In this document: positions 38,582 to 49,189 of the stretch, piece after piece
Numbering within the stretch: position 1 is the first letter of the stretch
Layout of the letters: each line of letters begins with the position of its first letter
Source of the DNA: Pseudomonas plecoglossicida NBRC 103162 = DSM 15088
Lineage (GTDB): Bacteria > Pseudomonadota > Gammaproteobacteria > Pseudomonadales > Pseudomonadaceae
DNA length: 64,000 nucleotides
Assembly (NCBI RefSeq): GCF_000730665.1
Contig: NZ_BBIV01000033.1
Location: 1-64,000, forward strand
Direction of reading: 5' to 3'
Program-made: the position numbers and the translations under genes
Notes under the pieces: generated by a model
Database searches by the model: none
Seen by the model: only the letters and a program-made list of their open reading frames with translations
Told to the model about the DNA's origin: nothing

Positions 38582-41405
38582 TGAGGGCCTCCTTGATACG
38601 GGCTGGAGTAATCGGAAGATCGCGTACACGTTTGCCAATGGCATGGGCCACGGCGTTGCCGATGGCACCGACCACCGGGATCATCACCACTTCGGCGATG
38701 CCTTTGGACGGGTCGGTCGGCGACAGCGGCGGCAGGATTTCGGACGTCTGCTGCCATACCGCCACGTCCTTGGCGAACGGCAAGCGATAGCGGTTGAAGT
38801 TCCAGTCGCCCTCCCCCGGGCCGCCTTCATGCAGGGGCATGTCTTCGGTCAGCGCATGGCCGATGCCCATGGCGATACCGCCTTCGAGCTGGCCCTTGAC
38901 CAGTTCCGGCACCAGCACACGGCCGCATTCGACCCAGCTGTGGTGGTTGAGCACCTGCACTTCGCGGGTGCCCTTGTTCACCTTCACTTCGACGATGGTC
39001 GCCACTGGGCTGTAGTAGGTGACCATGGCGTTGTTCAGCTGGGTGGCCGGGTAGCCCGGGTTCTGCCGGTCGAGCAGGTGGAAGCCGTTGCTGCTCATCT
39101 GGGCTTTCTTGGCATTCGGCGCACCGTCGCCATACTTCACCGCCATGGCGTCGAGCGGGAAGCGCTCGCGCACGCCGTCGATGACGAAGTCGGCCTCGGC
39201 CCAGCTCCAGCGGTTGAAACCGTGCACGCTGACGCCGGTCACCAGGCCCATTTCGTGGGCTTTTTTCGCCAGTTCGGCGAACGGGATTGGCGCCAGGCCG
39301 TTGCCGGTCAGCTCGCCGTTGACCCACACGGCATTCTCGCGGCGCACCACCAGCGGGTTGGCCTGGCCACCGAACGGGCCCTTGCTCCACAGGGCCATCG
39401 CTGCGGGCCACAGGCCGTGGTTGAACAGCACACGCGCCGCTTCACGGGTGGCGTGGCTGAAGTAGAAGGCCGAGTTGGTCGCCGACGACGGCGAGGCCAG
39501 CTTGCCGACCCAGCGCGGGTTGCGCAGCGCAGCATCCTGCTCGGCCTGGCTGATCAGGTACGGGTTGCCGCTGGTGCTCAGCTGCAGCTCGGGCCATTCG
39601 GTGATGGCTGTCTTCACCTCATCGGCCGAGCGGCCGAGGAAGTCGCTGACCACCAGGGCCTGGGAGGTCGACATGCCAGTGCCCAGCTCGGTGCCGATGT
39701 GGCGCAGGCTGATGCGGCCGTCCGCGGTGAACTCGACGCTGGCCATCGGCGCTTCGGAGCCGGTGCCGAAGTCTTTCTGGCAGATGGCGAAGCCCACGCC
39801 GTACCAGTGGTCCGGGTCCTTGGCGTCCATCGCCTTTTTGCGCGCGTCGCGGTTGCGCCACCACTCGTGGGCGGCAGCCTTGTCGAGGATCTCGTGCAGG
39901 CGCAGGGCACCGGCCGGGACCGCGCCCTGGGTGTTCTTCATGCCCGACTTCAGCGCGTTGGCACGGCGCAGTTCGATGGCATCCACGCCCAGGCGGCCGG
40001 CGACCTCGTCGACCATCATTTCGGTGGCGGCCATGGACTGCAGGGTGCCGTAGCCGCGCATGGAGCCGGCCTCGACGCCACGCGAGTGGTAAGCGGTGAC
40101 CGACAGGTCGTTCTGCGGCATGTAGTAGATCGACTGGGCAGCCGTGGCGCCCACTGCAGCCACCGACGGGCTGTAGTTGATGCGACCACCGCCGTCGCAG
40201 CTCATGTCGGCGCGGAAGATCTTGAAGCTGTTGTCCTTCTTGTCCACGGCCAGTTGGTAGCGAATGTCGAAGGCGTGACGCTTGATGCCGCTCTGGAACT
40301 GCTCGTAGCGGTCGTTGGCCAGGCGGATCGGCACACCGGCGCCATACAGCGCGGCGACTGCGGCGTAGAACACGAAGATGTTGTTGTCCTTGGAGCCGTA
40401 ACCCACGGTGTAGCCAGGGTGCATGTTCAGGTGCTGCAGGGCGAAGCGCGACGGCTTGATCATGTGCACGCATTCCTGCGCCACTTCGAACGGGCACTGG
40501 GTGGCGACCACGAAGTGTAGCGTGCCGCTGGCCGGGTCGTACCAGCCGTTGCCGTTGTCCGGCTCAAGAGCCGCCGGCTCGATGGACGGGGTCTTGTAGC
40601 GCTCGTCGAACACCAGCCAGTCCTGCGGCGGGTTGTCCAGCTGCTCGCCGATGCGCTTGGCATAGAACAGGCCCTGCTCGGTCAGGTCGCCGTGCTGGTT
40701 GGGTTCCTTCGACCACACCGGTTTGCGGTTGAGGATGGTCGGGAACAGCATGGAGTTCTTCAGGCTGGAGAACTCGTCGTCATCGAACGGCGTGGCACCG
40801 CCGACGCGCACGAAGCGGAAGCTGCCGTAGGGGTCGCGCTGGAACAGCGGCGCCTGGGCGCCGTAGCGGATCGCCTTGTCGTTGAACTGCAGCTTGCGCT
40901 TGGCCTGGCGATAGCGCTCGAAGTCGTGCCAGATCAGGATCGCCACCGGGTGGCCGATGAACATCGGCACCTTGCCCGGCGGCAGCAGCGGGTCGGGCGA
41001 ATGGGCTTCGGGCCAGGCGATACCGTCCTTCTGCAGGTCGGCGGCGGTGACGATGCGGTCCGGTTGCAGGTCGGCGCCGAGCCAGTCGAGGTCGTAGCCT
41101 GCGTAGATACGGTCGGCCTTGGTGATCTTGAGCAACATCGCGTGGCCTTGCTGGGCGGGCCAGCCGGGCATGTCCTTGGAACGGATGTCGCGGGCGAAGA
41201 CCTTGTTGCCACACACCTTGGAGAGGGCATCGTTACGGAAACGCGCCTTGCCATCGTGGTTCATCCACTTCTGCGGCGAGGTGGTGACGCGGTCTTCCAT
41301 CAGGGCGGCGAACGCCTGGCTGCCGAGTGGCGCCAGGGTCACGCCGACGCCGGCGATCAACCCACCTTGCAGGAAGGAGCGCCGGGAAATATCACGGTTG
41401 GACAT
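38574..41405 (-). CDS. Periplasmic molybdopterin aldehyde oxidoreductase large subunit
   Basis: 943 residues. Tat signal with the twin-arginine motif RRSFLQGG at residues 8-15. The rest is a xanthine-oxidase-family Mo subunit of the IorB/aldehyde oxidase class: VGYGSKDNNIFVFYAA, EAGSMRGYGTLQSMAATE and, near the C-terminus, GIAEVV holding the probable active-site glutamate. Relatives act on aldehydes, isoquinoline or nicotinate, so the substrate is open. First gene of the five-gene operon; a promoter is at 41506-41533. Confidence 0.9.
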   Translation of the reverse strand: MSNRDISRRSFLQGGLIAGVGVTLAPLGSQAFAALMEDRVTTSPQKWMNHDGKARFRNDALSKVCGNKVFARDIRSKDMPGWPAQQGHAMLLKITKADRIYAGYDLDWLGADLQPDRIVTAADLQKDGIAWPEAHSPDPLLPPGKVPMFIGHPVAILIWHDFERYRQAKRKLQFNDKAIRYGAQAPLFQRDPYGSFRFVRVGGATPFDDDEFSSLKNSMLFPTILNRKPVWSKEPNQHGDLTEQGLFYAKRIGEQLDNPPQDWLVFDERYKTPSIEPAALEPDNGNGWYDPASGTLHFVVATQCPFEVAQECVHMIKPSRFALQHLNMHPGYTVGYGSKDNNIFVFYAAVAALYGAGVPIRLANDRYEQFQSGIKRHAFDIRYQLAVDKKDNSFKIFRADMSCDGGGRINYSPSVAAVGATAAQSIYYMPQNDLSVTAYHSRGVEAGSMRGYGTLQSMAATEMMVDEVAGRLGVDAIELRRANALKSGMKNTQGAVPAGALRLHEILDKAAAHEWWRNRDARKKAMDAKDPDHWYGVGFAICQKDFGTGSEAPMASVEFTADGRISLRHIGTELGTGMSTSQALVVSDFLGRSADEVKTAITEWPELQLSTSGNPYLISQAEQDAALRNPRWVGKLASPSSATNSAFYFSHATREAARVLFNHGLWPAAMALWSKGPFGGQANPLVVRRENAVWVNGELTGNGLAPIPFAELAKKAHEMGLVTGVSVHGFNRWSWAEADFVIDGVRERFPLDAMAVKYGDGAPNAKKAQMSSNGFHLLDRQNPGYPATQLNNAMVTYYSPVATIVEVKVNKGTREVQVLNHHSWVECGRVLVPELVKGQLEGGIAMGIGHALTEDMPLHEGGPGEGDWNFNRYRLPFAKDVAVWQQTSEILPPLSPTDPSKGIAEVVMIPVVGAIGNAVAHAIGKRVRDLPITPARIKEALNG

Positions 41406-41505
41406 GCTTGATCCTCTGGGCAGAAAGGGAGGTCTGCCCATCTTTTGATTCTAGGTGCTGGAGAACTGGGAGGGGGGAAGCCTGGAAGCTGACTACAAGG
41501 TCAGA

Positions 41506-41533
41506 TTTATATCAGAAAAACGCCCCTAGGCAA
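41506..41533 (-). promoter_or_regulatory. Predicted promoter of the Mo-hydroxylase operon
   Basis: Minus-strand TTGCCT (41533-41528), 16-nt spacer, TATAAA (41511-41506). About 95 nt of leader to the ATG at 41405. Confidence 0.5.
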
Positions 41534-41659
41534 AGTCAAGCGGACAGTATGTCGCGGCGTGTCTCAATCGGACGACAGCATGTGTGGGAAGCGGGTTAAC
41601 CTTGGGTTAATCGACCCACGCCAGCATGGCCCCACTTCACGTACTGCCAAGGCGAAGAC

Positions 41660-43381
41660 ATGCGCGTTTTCCTGCTCTTCCTGACATTGCTGCTGGCCGG
41701 CCCACTGCAAGCCAATCCCTTCGACGTCAAGCCCGACTTCCTGCCGGTGAACCAGGCCTTCGTGTTGACCCACGACCGCCAGGCCGACGGCCAGGTGCGC
41801 CTGTTCTTCCAGATCAAGCAGGGTTACTACCTGTATCAGAAGCGCCTGAAGTTCGACGGCCTGCCCGCCGAGCAACAGCCGCAGCTGCCACCCGCCCTGA
41901 ACCACCACGACGAATTCTTCGGTGACAGCGCGGTGTACCGCGATCAGCTCGAATTGCTGCTGCCGGCCGACGCCCAGGGCCAACTGCGCCTGGGTTGGCA
42001 GGGCTGCGCCGACGCCGGCCTGTGCTACCCGCCGCAGACCACGGTGATCGAACTGGGCGGCAAGGCCGCACCCTTCGCCGCACCCGCTGACCAGGCCAGC
42101 GATCAGGCCCTGGCCAGCGGCCTGCAGAGCGCCAGCCTGGCCTGGAGCCTGCTGGCGTTCTTCGGCCTCGGCCTGCTGCTGGCATTCACCCCCTGCTCGC
42201 TGCCGATGCTGCCAATCCTCGCCGGCATCGTCCTCGGCAACGGCGCCAGCGCCCGGCGTGGCTGGGTGCTGGCAGGCGTCTACGTATTGAGCATGGCGCT
42301 GGTGTATGCGGCGCTGGGCGTGGTCGCCGCCCTGCTGGGCGCGAGCCTGCAGGCCTGGCTGCAACAGCCGTGGCTGTTGGGCAGCCTGGCGGCGTTGTTC
42401 GTGGTACTGGCGCTGCCGATGTTCGGCGCCTTCGAGCTGCAGCTGCCCGCCGCCCTGCGCGACCGCCTGGACCGTGCCGGGCAAGGCACCCAGGGCGGCA
42501 ACCTGTTCGGTGCCGCGTTGCTGGGCGCATTGTCCGGGCTGCTGATGGGCCCGTGCATGACCGCGCCGCTGGCCGGTGCGCTGCTGTTCATCGCCCAGAG
42601 CGGGGATGTACTGCAGGGCGCGCTGGTACTGTTCACCCTGGGCCTGGGCATGGGCGTACCACTGCTGTTGCTGGTGACCCTGGGCAACCGTTACCTGCCG
42701 CGCCCCGGCGCCTGGATGAATCGGGTCAAGGGGGTGTTCGGCTTCGTGTTCCTGGCCATGGCCCTGTACACCGTGCGCGGCCTGCTGGGTGCCCCGCTGC
42801 TGCTGGCCTTGAGCGGCGCCTGGCTGATCGCCCTGGGCTGGGCCGCCTGGCCTGCCCTGCAGCGCCTGCCGGCGCTGCGCGCGGTGCCGCTGCTGGGGGC
42901 CCTGTGGGGTGGCTTGCTGCTGGTCGGCGCCGCAGCCGGTGGCGATGACCTCTGGCAACCGCTGCGGCCGTTCGCCGGTGTCGCCGCGCCGGCTTCGGCC
43001 CAGCAAGGCGAAGAGGTGTTCGTCACGGTCAGCACCCCGCAAGACCTGCAACGCGAACTGGACGCCGCCAAGGCCCGCGGCCAGTGGGTGATGCTGGACT
43101 ACTATGCCGACTGGTGCGTGTCGTGCAAGGTCATGGAAAAGCAGGTGTTTGCCCATAATGAAGTGCAGGACAGCCTGGCTGGCGTGCACCTGTTGCGCCT
43201 GGACGTGACCGCCGACGCGCCGGCCAGCCGCGAGCTGCTGCAGCGCTACCAGGTCCCCGGCCCGCCGAGCATCATCTGGCTCGGCCCGGAAGGCGAAGAG
43301 CGCCGGGCGCGGCGCATTACCGGTGAAGTGGACGCTGCCGCGTTCCTGCAACACTGGACCCAGACCCGGAGTCAAGGCTGA
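41660..43381 (+). CDS. dsbD: Thiol:disulfide interchange protein DsbD
   Basis: 573 residues. Transfers reducing power from cytoplasmic thioredoxin across the inner membrane to periplasmic reductases. Signal peptide, an N-terminal periplasmic domain with the reactive pair in GCADAGLCYPP, a CcdA-like membrane domain of about eight helices with FTPCSLPMLP and MGPCMTAPL, and a C-terminal thioredoxin domain with ADWCVSCKVMEK. Overlaps the next gene by one base; heads dsbD-tlpA-dsbG. Confidence 0.95.
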   Translation: MRVFLLFLTLLLAGPLQANPFDVKPDFLPVNQAFVLTHDRQADGQVRLFFQIKQGYYLYQKRLKFDGLPAEQQPQLPPALNHHDEFFGDSAVYRDQLELLLPADAQGQLRLGWQGCADAGLCYPPQTTVIELGGKAAPFAAPADQASDQALASGLQSASLAWSLLAFFGLGLLLAFTPCSLPMLPILAGIVLGNGASARRGWVLAGVYVLSMALVYAALGVVAALLGASLQAWLQQPWLLGSLAALFVVLALPMFGAFELQLPAALRDRLDRAGQGTQGGNLFGAALLGALSGLLMGPCMTAPLAGALLFIAQSGDVLQGALVLFTLGLGMGVPLLLLVTLGNRYLPRPGAWMNRVKGVFGFVFLAMALYTVRGLLGAPLLLALSGAWLIALGWAAWPALQRLPALRAVPLLGALWGGLLLVGAAAGGDDLWQPLRPFAGVAAPASAQQGEEVFVTVSTPQDLQRELDAAKARGQWVMLDYYADWCVSCKVMEKQVFAHNEVQDSLAGVHLLRLDVTADAPASRELLQRYQVPGPPSIIWLGPEGEERRARRITGEVDAAAFLQHWTQTRSQG

Positions 43382-44217
43382 TGCTGACCGTCACGCTGGG
43401 GCCGCTGACCATGGCCCTGAACCACCTGTTGATGCTCGCGGCTCTGGGCGTGGCCAGCCTGGTCGGATGGTGGGCAGCCCGGCGTGGCGGTGAAAGCCCG
43501 GAATCGGCGCTGTTCAACCTGTTCCTGGTCGGCATCGTGTGTGCCCGCCTGGGCTTCGTCGCCGCCTACTGGCCGATGTACCGCGACGACCCGCTGCAGG
43601 TCATCGATATCCGCGATGGCGGTTTCCTGTTCTGGTCGGGGCTGGTCGGCATCGTCCTCGCCGCGCTCTGGCAAGGCTGGCGCCACCCCGGGCTGCGCCG
43701 CCCACTGGGCTGGGCGTTGTTCAGCGGTGCGCTGTTCTGGGGCCTGGCCAGCCTGGGCAGCCACCTGTACAGCAAAGGCACCGAGCTGCCCGAGCTGAGC
43801 CTGCGCAATGCCGGCGGCCAGCCCGTGGCCCTGCACAGCTACCGTGGCAAACCCTTGGTAATCAATATCTGGGCCACCTGGTGCCCGCCCTGCCGGCGGG
43901 AAATGCCTGTGCTGCAGCAGGCCCAGGGCGAATACCCCCACGTGACCTTCCTGTTCGTCAACCAGGGCGAGACGCCGGAAAACGTCAGCACCTTCCTCGC
44001 CACCACCGGGCTGAGCCTGACCCACGTGCTGTTCGACGGCACCGGCGCGCTGGCCCAGCGGGTCGGCTCGATGGCGCTGCCGACCACCTTGTTCTACGAC
44101 GCCGACGGCCGCCTGATCGGCAGCCACCTTGGCGAACTGTCCCGGGCCAGCCTGCGCCATGCCCTGGAACCTTTCCAACGGGCCGCCGCGCCCGCCTCTG
44201 CCGCACAAGGAAATTGA
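43381..44217 (+). CDS. TlpA-like thioredoxin with Lgt-like membrane N-terminus
   Basis: 278 residues. The first 130 residues form about four membrane helices resembling a shortened prolipoprotein diacylglyceryl transferase (ESALFNLFLVGIVCARLGFV), and the C-terminal part is a TlpA/ResA thioredoxin with the active site WATWCPPCRREMP and the cis-Pro in ALPTTLF. It would sit in the inner membrane with its thioredoxin domain in the periplasm, likely reduced by the DsbD encoded upstream. Confidence 0.88.
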   Translation: MLTVTLGPLTMALNHLLMLAALGVASLVGWWAARRGGESPESALFNLFLVGIVCARLGFVAAYWPMYRDDPLQVIDIRDGGFLFWSGLVGIVLAALWQGWRHPGLRRPLGWALFSGALFWGLASLGSHLYSKGTELPELSLRNAGGQPVALHSYRGKPLVINIWATWCPPCRREMPVLQQAQGEYPHVTFLFVNQGETPENVSTFLATTGLSLTHVLFDGTGALAQRVGSMALPTTLFYDADGRLIGSHLGELSRASLRHALEPFQRAAAPASAAQGN

Positions 44218-44218
44218 C

Positions 44219-44977
44219 ATGCGATTGACTGCACTGCTGCCCCTCTCCCTGGCCCTGCTGGCCGCCCCACTGGTACACGCCGAGGAGTTGCCCAAGGCGA
44301 TCCAGCAACTGCAAGCCAAGGGTGCCGTGATCAAGGGCAGCTTCGATGCGCCCGACGGCCTGCGCGGCTATGCCGCCGAGTACCAGAACAATGGCATCGC
44401 GCTGTACCTGACGCCGGATGGCAAGCACGTGCTGGTCGGTAGCCTGTTCGACGAGCAAGGCAAGGACATGAGCGCCGAGCCGCTGGAAAAGCTGGTGTAC
44501 GGGCCAATGTCCAAGGCCATCTGGGCGAAGCTGGAAAACACCAGCTGGATCGCCGACGGCAAGGCCGATGCGCCGCGCAAGGTGTACCTGTTCAGCGACC
44601 CGAACTGCCAGTACTGCAACATGTTCTGGCAGCAGGCCCGACCGTGGGTGGAGTCGGGCAAGGTGCAGCTGCGGCACATCATGGTCGGCATCATCCGTGA
44701 GGACAGCCCGGGCAAGTCGGCGGCGCTGCTGGCGTCCAAGGACCCGGCCAAGGCGCTGCAACAGCACGAGTCGGCTGGCAGGGCGAGCACCCTGAAGGCG
44801 ATGGACAAGGTACCGGAGGCGGTGCAGAAGAAGCTCGAAGGCAATCTGGCGTTGATGGAAGAGATGGGATTGCAGGCGACGCCGGCGATCTTCTATCAGG
44901 ATGAACAGGGCAACCTGCAGAGCCAGCAAGGGGCGCCGCGGCCGGAACTGCTGGGGCAGATTCTCGGCAAGCGTTGA
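44219..44977 (+). CDS. dsbG: DsbG/DsbC-type thiol:disulfide isomerase
   Basis: 252 residues with a signal peptide (to about residue 20, LVHAEE). N-terminal dimerisation domain (YLTPDGKHVLVGSLFDEQG) and a thioredoxin fold with active site CQYC near residue 130 and cis-Pro QATPAIFY. E. coli DsbG has CPYC and DsbC CGYC, so the dipeptide differs. The ATG at 44219 starts two bases after the previous stop. Probably protects or repairs periplasmic single thiols with DsbD as electron source. Confidence 0.9.
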   Translation: MRLTALLPLSLALLAAPLVHAEELPKAIQQLQAKGAVIKGSFDAPDGLRGYAAEYQNNGIALYLTPDGKHVLVGSLFDEQGKDMSAEPLEKLVYGPMSKAIWAKLENTSWIADGKADAPRKVYLFSDPNCQYCNMFWQQARPWVESGKVQLRHIMVGIIREDSPGKSAALLASKDPAKALQQHESAGRASTLKAMDKVPEAVQKKLEGNLALMEEMGLQATPAIFYQDEQGNLQSQQGAPRPELLGQILGKR

Positions 44978-44986
44978 GTTGGCGGC

Positions 44987-45003
44987 GGGCCGCACAGCGG
45001 CCC
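44987..45003. other. Hairpin downstream of dsbG
   Basis: GGGCCGC (44987-44993) with GCGGCCC (44997-45003) over ACA; no T run. Possible weak end signal between convergent dsbG and the binding-protein gene. Confidence 0.4.
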
Positions 45004-45059
45004 CACGAACTCGGCGCAACGTGCAACGTTCGAGCAACCGCGCCCCCAGGCTTCGGAAT

Positions 45060-45869
45060 TCAATCGGCAGGCGCCGTGACGCTGATCCGATAAGGCTGGA
45101 AGATCCGCGTCAGTTCGCCGGTCTCGCGCAGGTAGCGCAGCAGCGCGGCGAACTGCTCGGCGCTGATGGGGGCGCCTGGGCGCAGCAAGGCATAGTGGTG
45201 ATAGACCTGGTCGATGCGCTCGGAAGCCATCAGCTGCTCGAGGCTTGCGGGGTTGCGCACGAGGAAATCGCTGAGGTAGGAGCGCGTGACCAGGGCGATG
45301 TCGGCACGCCCGGCCTGGACCATCAGCAGGTTGCTGTCATGGGAATAGGTCAGGGTCGCGTTGAAGGCCGTGCGCAAGTGATCGGGGTCGGGGTCGAAGC
45401 TGGCGAACGCGTAGTGATAGCCATTGAACAGCGCCAGGCGCTTGCCCTGCAGGTCATCGAAGTACTGCTGGCCACGGCCCTCGAGCCTTTTGGCGACGAA
45501 CACCTCGGCGTCTTCCAGGCCCATGTCCACGGTCTGGTGCGGGATCTGCTGCCAACCCCAACCCGGGTTCTCGAAGATGGCCATGTCGGTGCGGCCTTGC
45601 TGCAGGTCGCCAAAACGCCGCTGGATGGACGTGGGCACCAGGACGAAGTGGTAATCCCGTTGCAAGCGGTTCAAGGCATCCACCAGTTGCGGCAAGAGCC
45701 CTGTGTCGGCGCCCTGCTCCGGGCGCACGGTATATGGCGGGAAATGCGCGGCACCGACCTTCACCTCGATGGCATCGGCAGCCCATGCCGGTGCCGCCAG
45801 CCAGATAGCGGCAAACAGCAACAGCGTGGAAACAACCTTCAGGCCGGGCGCTGGAGTCAAGACGGACAC
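45060..45869 (-). CDS. Periplasmic solute-binding protein (family 3), orphan
   Basis: 269 residues with a signal peptide ending near AAPAWAADA. Family 3 features: KVGAAHFPPYTV, TGLLPQLVDALNR, FGDLQQGRTDMAIFE, AGRADIALVTRSYLSDF. No transporter genes adjoin it; single-gene members like this in Pseudomonas have no known ligand. A second orphan of this family is at 19286. Confidence 0.8.
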   Translation of the reverse strand: MSVLTPAPGLKVVSTLLLFAAIWLAAPAWAADAIEVKVGAAHFPPYTVRPEQGADTGLLPQLVDALNRLQRDYHFVLVPTSIQRRFGDLQQGRTDMAIFENPGWGWQQIPHQTVDMGLEDAEVFVAKRLEGRGQQYFDDLQGKRLALFNGYHYAFASFDPDPDHLRTAFNATLTYSHDSNLLMVQAGRADIALVTRSYLSDFLVRNPASLEQLMASERIDQVYHHYALLRPGAPISAEQFAALLRYLRETGELTRIFQPYRISVTAPAD

Positions 45870-46022
45870 TCATCACGGTTCATACCTGGATGGCCTAAGC
45901 TAGGCGTTTTCCGAAACGGGCACAACTGCTGGAAGCGCCAAAATGAGGGCATTTTGCCAGAGGGTGCCATGCGCCCGGACATTGGCTACGCTGCTCTAGC
46001 ATTCATGGCGAGGGAGCCTGGT

Positions 46023-46571
46023 ATGGGCCACTGGTTGGTGATCGACCTGGAAGCCACCACCGATGACGGTGGCTGGCCGGTCACGGAAATGGAAATCATT
46101 GAAATCGGCGCCAGCCTGGTGACCCGCGAGGGCCGCGAGGTGGACCATTTCCAGCGTTTCGTGCGGCCGCGGCGGCGGCCGCAGCTGACGCCGTTCTGCC
46201 GCGAGCTGACCCACATCAGCCAGGCCAGCGTCGACAGCGCCGCGCCGTTCCCGGAGGTGTGGGCGCGCTTCGAACGCTGGCTGGGGCACCACCGCGGGCA
46301 ACTGCAGGCGTGGGTGAGCTGGGGCGACTACGATCGCCAGCAACTGTTGCAGGAATGGCAGCAGCATCATCTCGACAGCCTGTTGCGCACACTGCCGCAC
46401 ATCAACCTCAAGCAGCGCTTCGCCAAGGCCCGCCATCTGCAGCGCCCGACCGGGCTCAACGGCGCCTTGCAACTGGCCGGGATGCACTTTTGCGGCCAGC
46501 AGCACAGGGCCCTGGAAGATGCCCGCAATACCGCGCGCCTGTTGCCCTTGAGCCTGCCTGAAAGCAGATGA
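46023..46571 (+). CDS. DEDDh-type 3'-5' exonuclease
   Basis: 182 residues from the ATG at 46023, which follows GAGGGAG; longer upstream frames lack family similarity. Exo I motif [13 protein letters not shown], Exo II region [14 protein letters not shown] and Exo [18 protein letters not shown] provide the D, E, D and H residues. Same family as the Pseudomonas homologues of KapD/ERI-1-like exonucleases; likely acts on RNA or short DNA ends. Precedes ppnP by 65 nt. Confidence 0.88.
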   Translation: MGHWLVIDLEATTDDGGWPVTEMEIIEIGASLVTREGREVDHFQRFVRPRRRPQLTPFCRELTHISQASVDSAAPFPEVWARFERWLGHHRGQLQAWVSWGDYDRQQLLQEWQQHHLDSLLRTLPHINLKQRFAKARHLQRPTGLNGALQLAGMHFCGQQHRALEDARNTARLLPLSLPESR

Positions 46572-46636
46572 CGGCGGGAATGGGCTTGGGCATACTGGCC
46601 AGCCCGTTTTCACCCCCATTCTTTCAGGAGTCGCCC

Positions 46637-46921
46637 ATGTTCCAGGTCAATGAGTACTTCAACGGCACCGTCAAGTCGATCGCCTTCGCAGGTACCGAAG
46701 GTCCGGCCACCGTCGGTGTGATGGCCCCGGGCGAATACGAGTTCGGCACCGCCAAGCGTGAAATCATGCACGTGGTTTCCGGCGCGCTGACCGTCAAGCT
46801 GCCGGGTAGCGACAACTGGGAAACCTTCAACGCCGGCGACAAGTTCAATGTGCCTGCCGACAGCAAGTTCCAGCTGCAGGTCAAGGTGGATACCGCTTAC
46901 CTGTGCGAGTATCGCGACTAA
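46637..46921 (+). CDS. ppnP: Pyrimidine/purine nucleoside phosphorylase
   Basis: 94 residues, cupin fold (formerly DUF1255/YaiE). Phosphorolyses several nucleosides to base plus ribose-1-phosphate. The conserved [19 protein letters not shown] and [13 protein letters not shown] segments are present. CAGGAG precedes the ATG at 46637 by 7 nt. Confidence 0.93.
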   Translation: MFQVNEYFNGTVKSIAFAGTEGPATVGVMAPGEYEFGTAKREIMHVVSGALTVKLPGSDNWETFNAGDKFNVPADSKFQLQVKVDTAYLCEYRD

Positions 46922-46935
46922 GCAACACGCCTGCT

Positions 46936-47006
46936 CTGGCCCTATCGCCGGCAAGCCGGCTCCCACAACAATCGTGTGGGAGCCGGCTTGCCGGCGATGA
47001 AGCCAG
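46936..47006. repeat. Inverted pair of REP elements
   Basis: CTATCGCCGGCAAGCCGGC and GCCGGCTTGCCGGCGATGA in opposite orientation about 12 nt apart, between convergent ppnP and the hydrolase gene. Confidence 0.88.
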
Positions 47007-47008
47007 CG

Positions 47009-47701
47009 CTATTTCAGCAAAAAACCCGCCACCCGCTCAGCCGCCACCTGCAGGTGCTGATCATGGCTGAACCCCGAAGCCTTCAGCGGCTTGAGGTCAT
47101 GATCCCCCGCCACCAGCCAGCTCACCTCGATCGCCGCTGACAACGCATACCCCTGCACCGCCTCGCGATTACCCAACGCATCCCGCTCGCCCTGCACGAT
47201 CAGCGTCGGTGTCTTCAAGCCCGCCAAATGCTCGACCCGCGGTTTCTCCGGCTTGCCCACCGCATAGAACGGATACCCCAGGCACACCAGCGCATCGGCC
47301 CCCAGTTCGTCCGCCAGCAGGCTGGCCATGCGCCCGCCCATGGACTTGCCGCCAATCGCCAGCTTTCCCGTGACCAAAGGTCGCACCTGCCGGTACACCT
47401 CGCGCCAGCACTCGAGCAATACCCCCTGCGGATTGGGTGGCCGCTTGCCCCCGCCAGCCCTGCGCTGGGCCATGTAGGGGAACTCGAAGCGAACCACGCC
47501 AACCCCAAGCGCAGCCAGCCTTTGCGCCATTTCGTTCATGAACTCGCTGTCCATTGGCGCACCTGCGCCGTGGGCCAGGATCAAGCACCCCGCAGGTGCA
47601 CTATGTGCCTGATTCGAAGGGGAATCGCAGCGCAAGCCTGGGACATTTCCGATCTTCGCCCATTGATCCCCGTCAATACAGGCACTTTGCCCATTAATCA
47701 T
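47009..47701 (-). CDS. Alpha/beta-fold hydrolase (KANL3/Tex30-like)
   Basis: 230 residues. [16 protein letters not shown] near residue 40 is the oxyanion region, [11 protein letters not shown] holds the nucleophilic Ser, and AGDHDLKPL near residue 205 the catalytic His. Substrate unknown. The start ATG at 47701 follows GAGG. Its first codons contain the ANR box and its upstream region the start of the divergent ccoN promoter, so the two genes share a 50-bp gap. Confidence 0.85.
   Translation of the reverse strand: MINGQSACIDGDQWAKIGNVPGLRCDSPSNQAHSAPAGCLILAHGAGAPMDSEFMNEMAQRLAALGVGVVRFEFPYMAQRRAGGGKRPPNPQGVLLECWREVYRQVRPLVTGKLAIGGKSMGGRMASLLADELGADALVCLGYPFYAVGKPEKPRVEHLAGLKTPTLIVQGERDALGNREAVQGYALSAAIEVSWLVAGDHDLKPLKASGFSHDQHLQVAAERVAGFLLK
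47673..47686 (+). promoter_or_regulatory. ANR box upstream of the first cco operon
   Basis: TTGAT-CCCC-GTCAA matches the ANR/FNR consensus TTGAT-N4-ATCAA at nine of ten positions. It lies inside the 5' end of the divergent hydrolase gene. A TATATA -10 candidate (47713-47718) puts the box centre about 41-46 bp upstream of the likely start. Confidence 0.75.
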
Positions 47702-47751
47702 GCTTGCCTCGCTATATAGCCTGCCAAATAACCGTGGATGGGAACCCATAC

Positions 47752-49176
<1,425 letters not shown>

Positions 49177-49189
49177 GGAGAGATGCCTG

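Noticed and set aside
38643-40520. Open frame of about 625 codons opposite the Mo-hydroxylase large subunit
   Set aside because: Antisense shadow of a gene with clear Mo-enzyme motifs.
46936-47006. Repeated palindromes considered as a CRISPR array
   Set aside because: Copies are scattered singly or in inverted pairs between genes, with no regular spacers or cas genes; they are REP elements.
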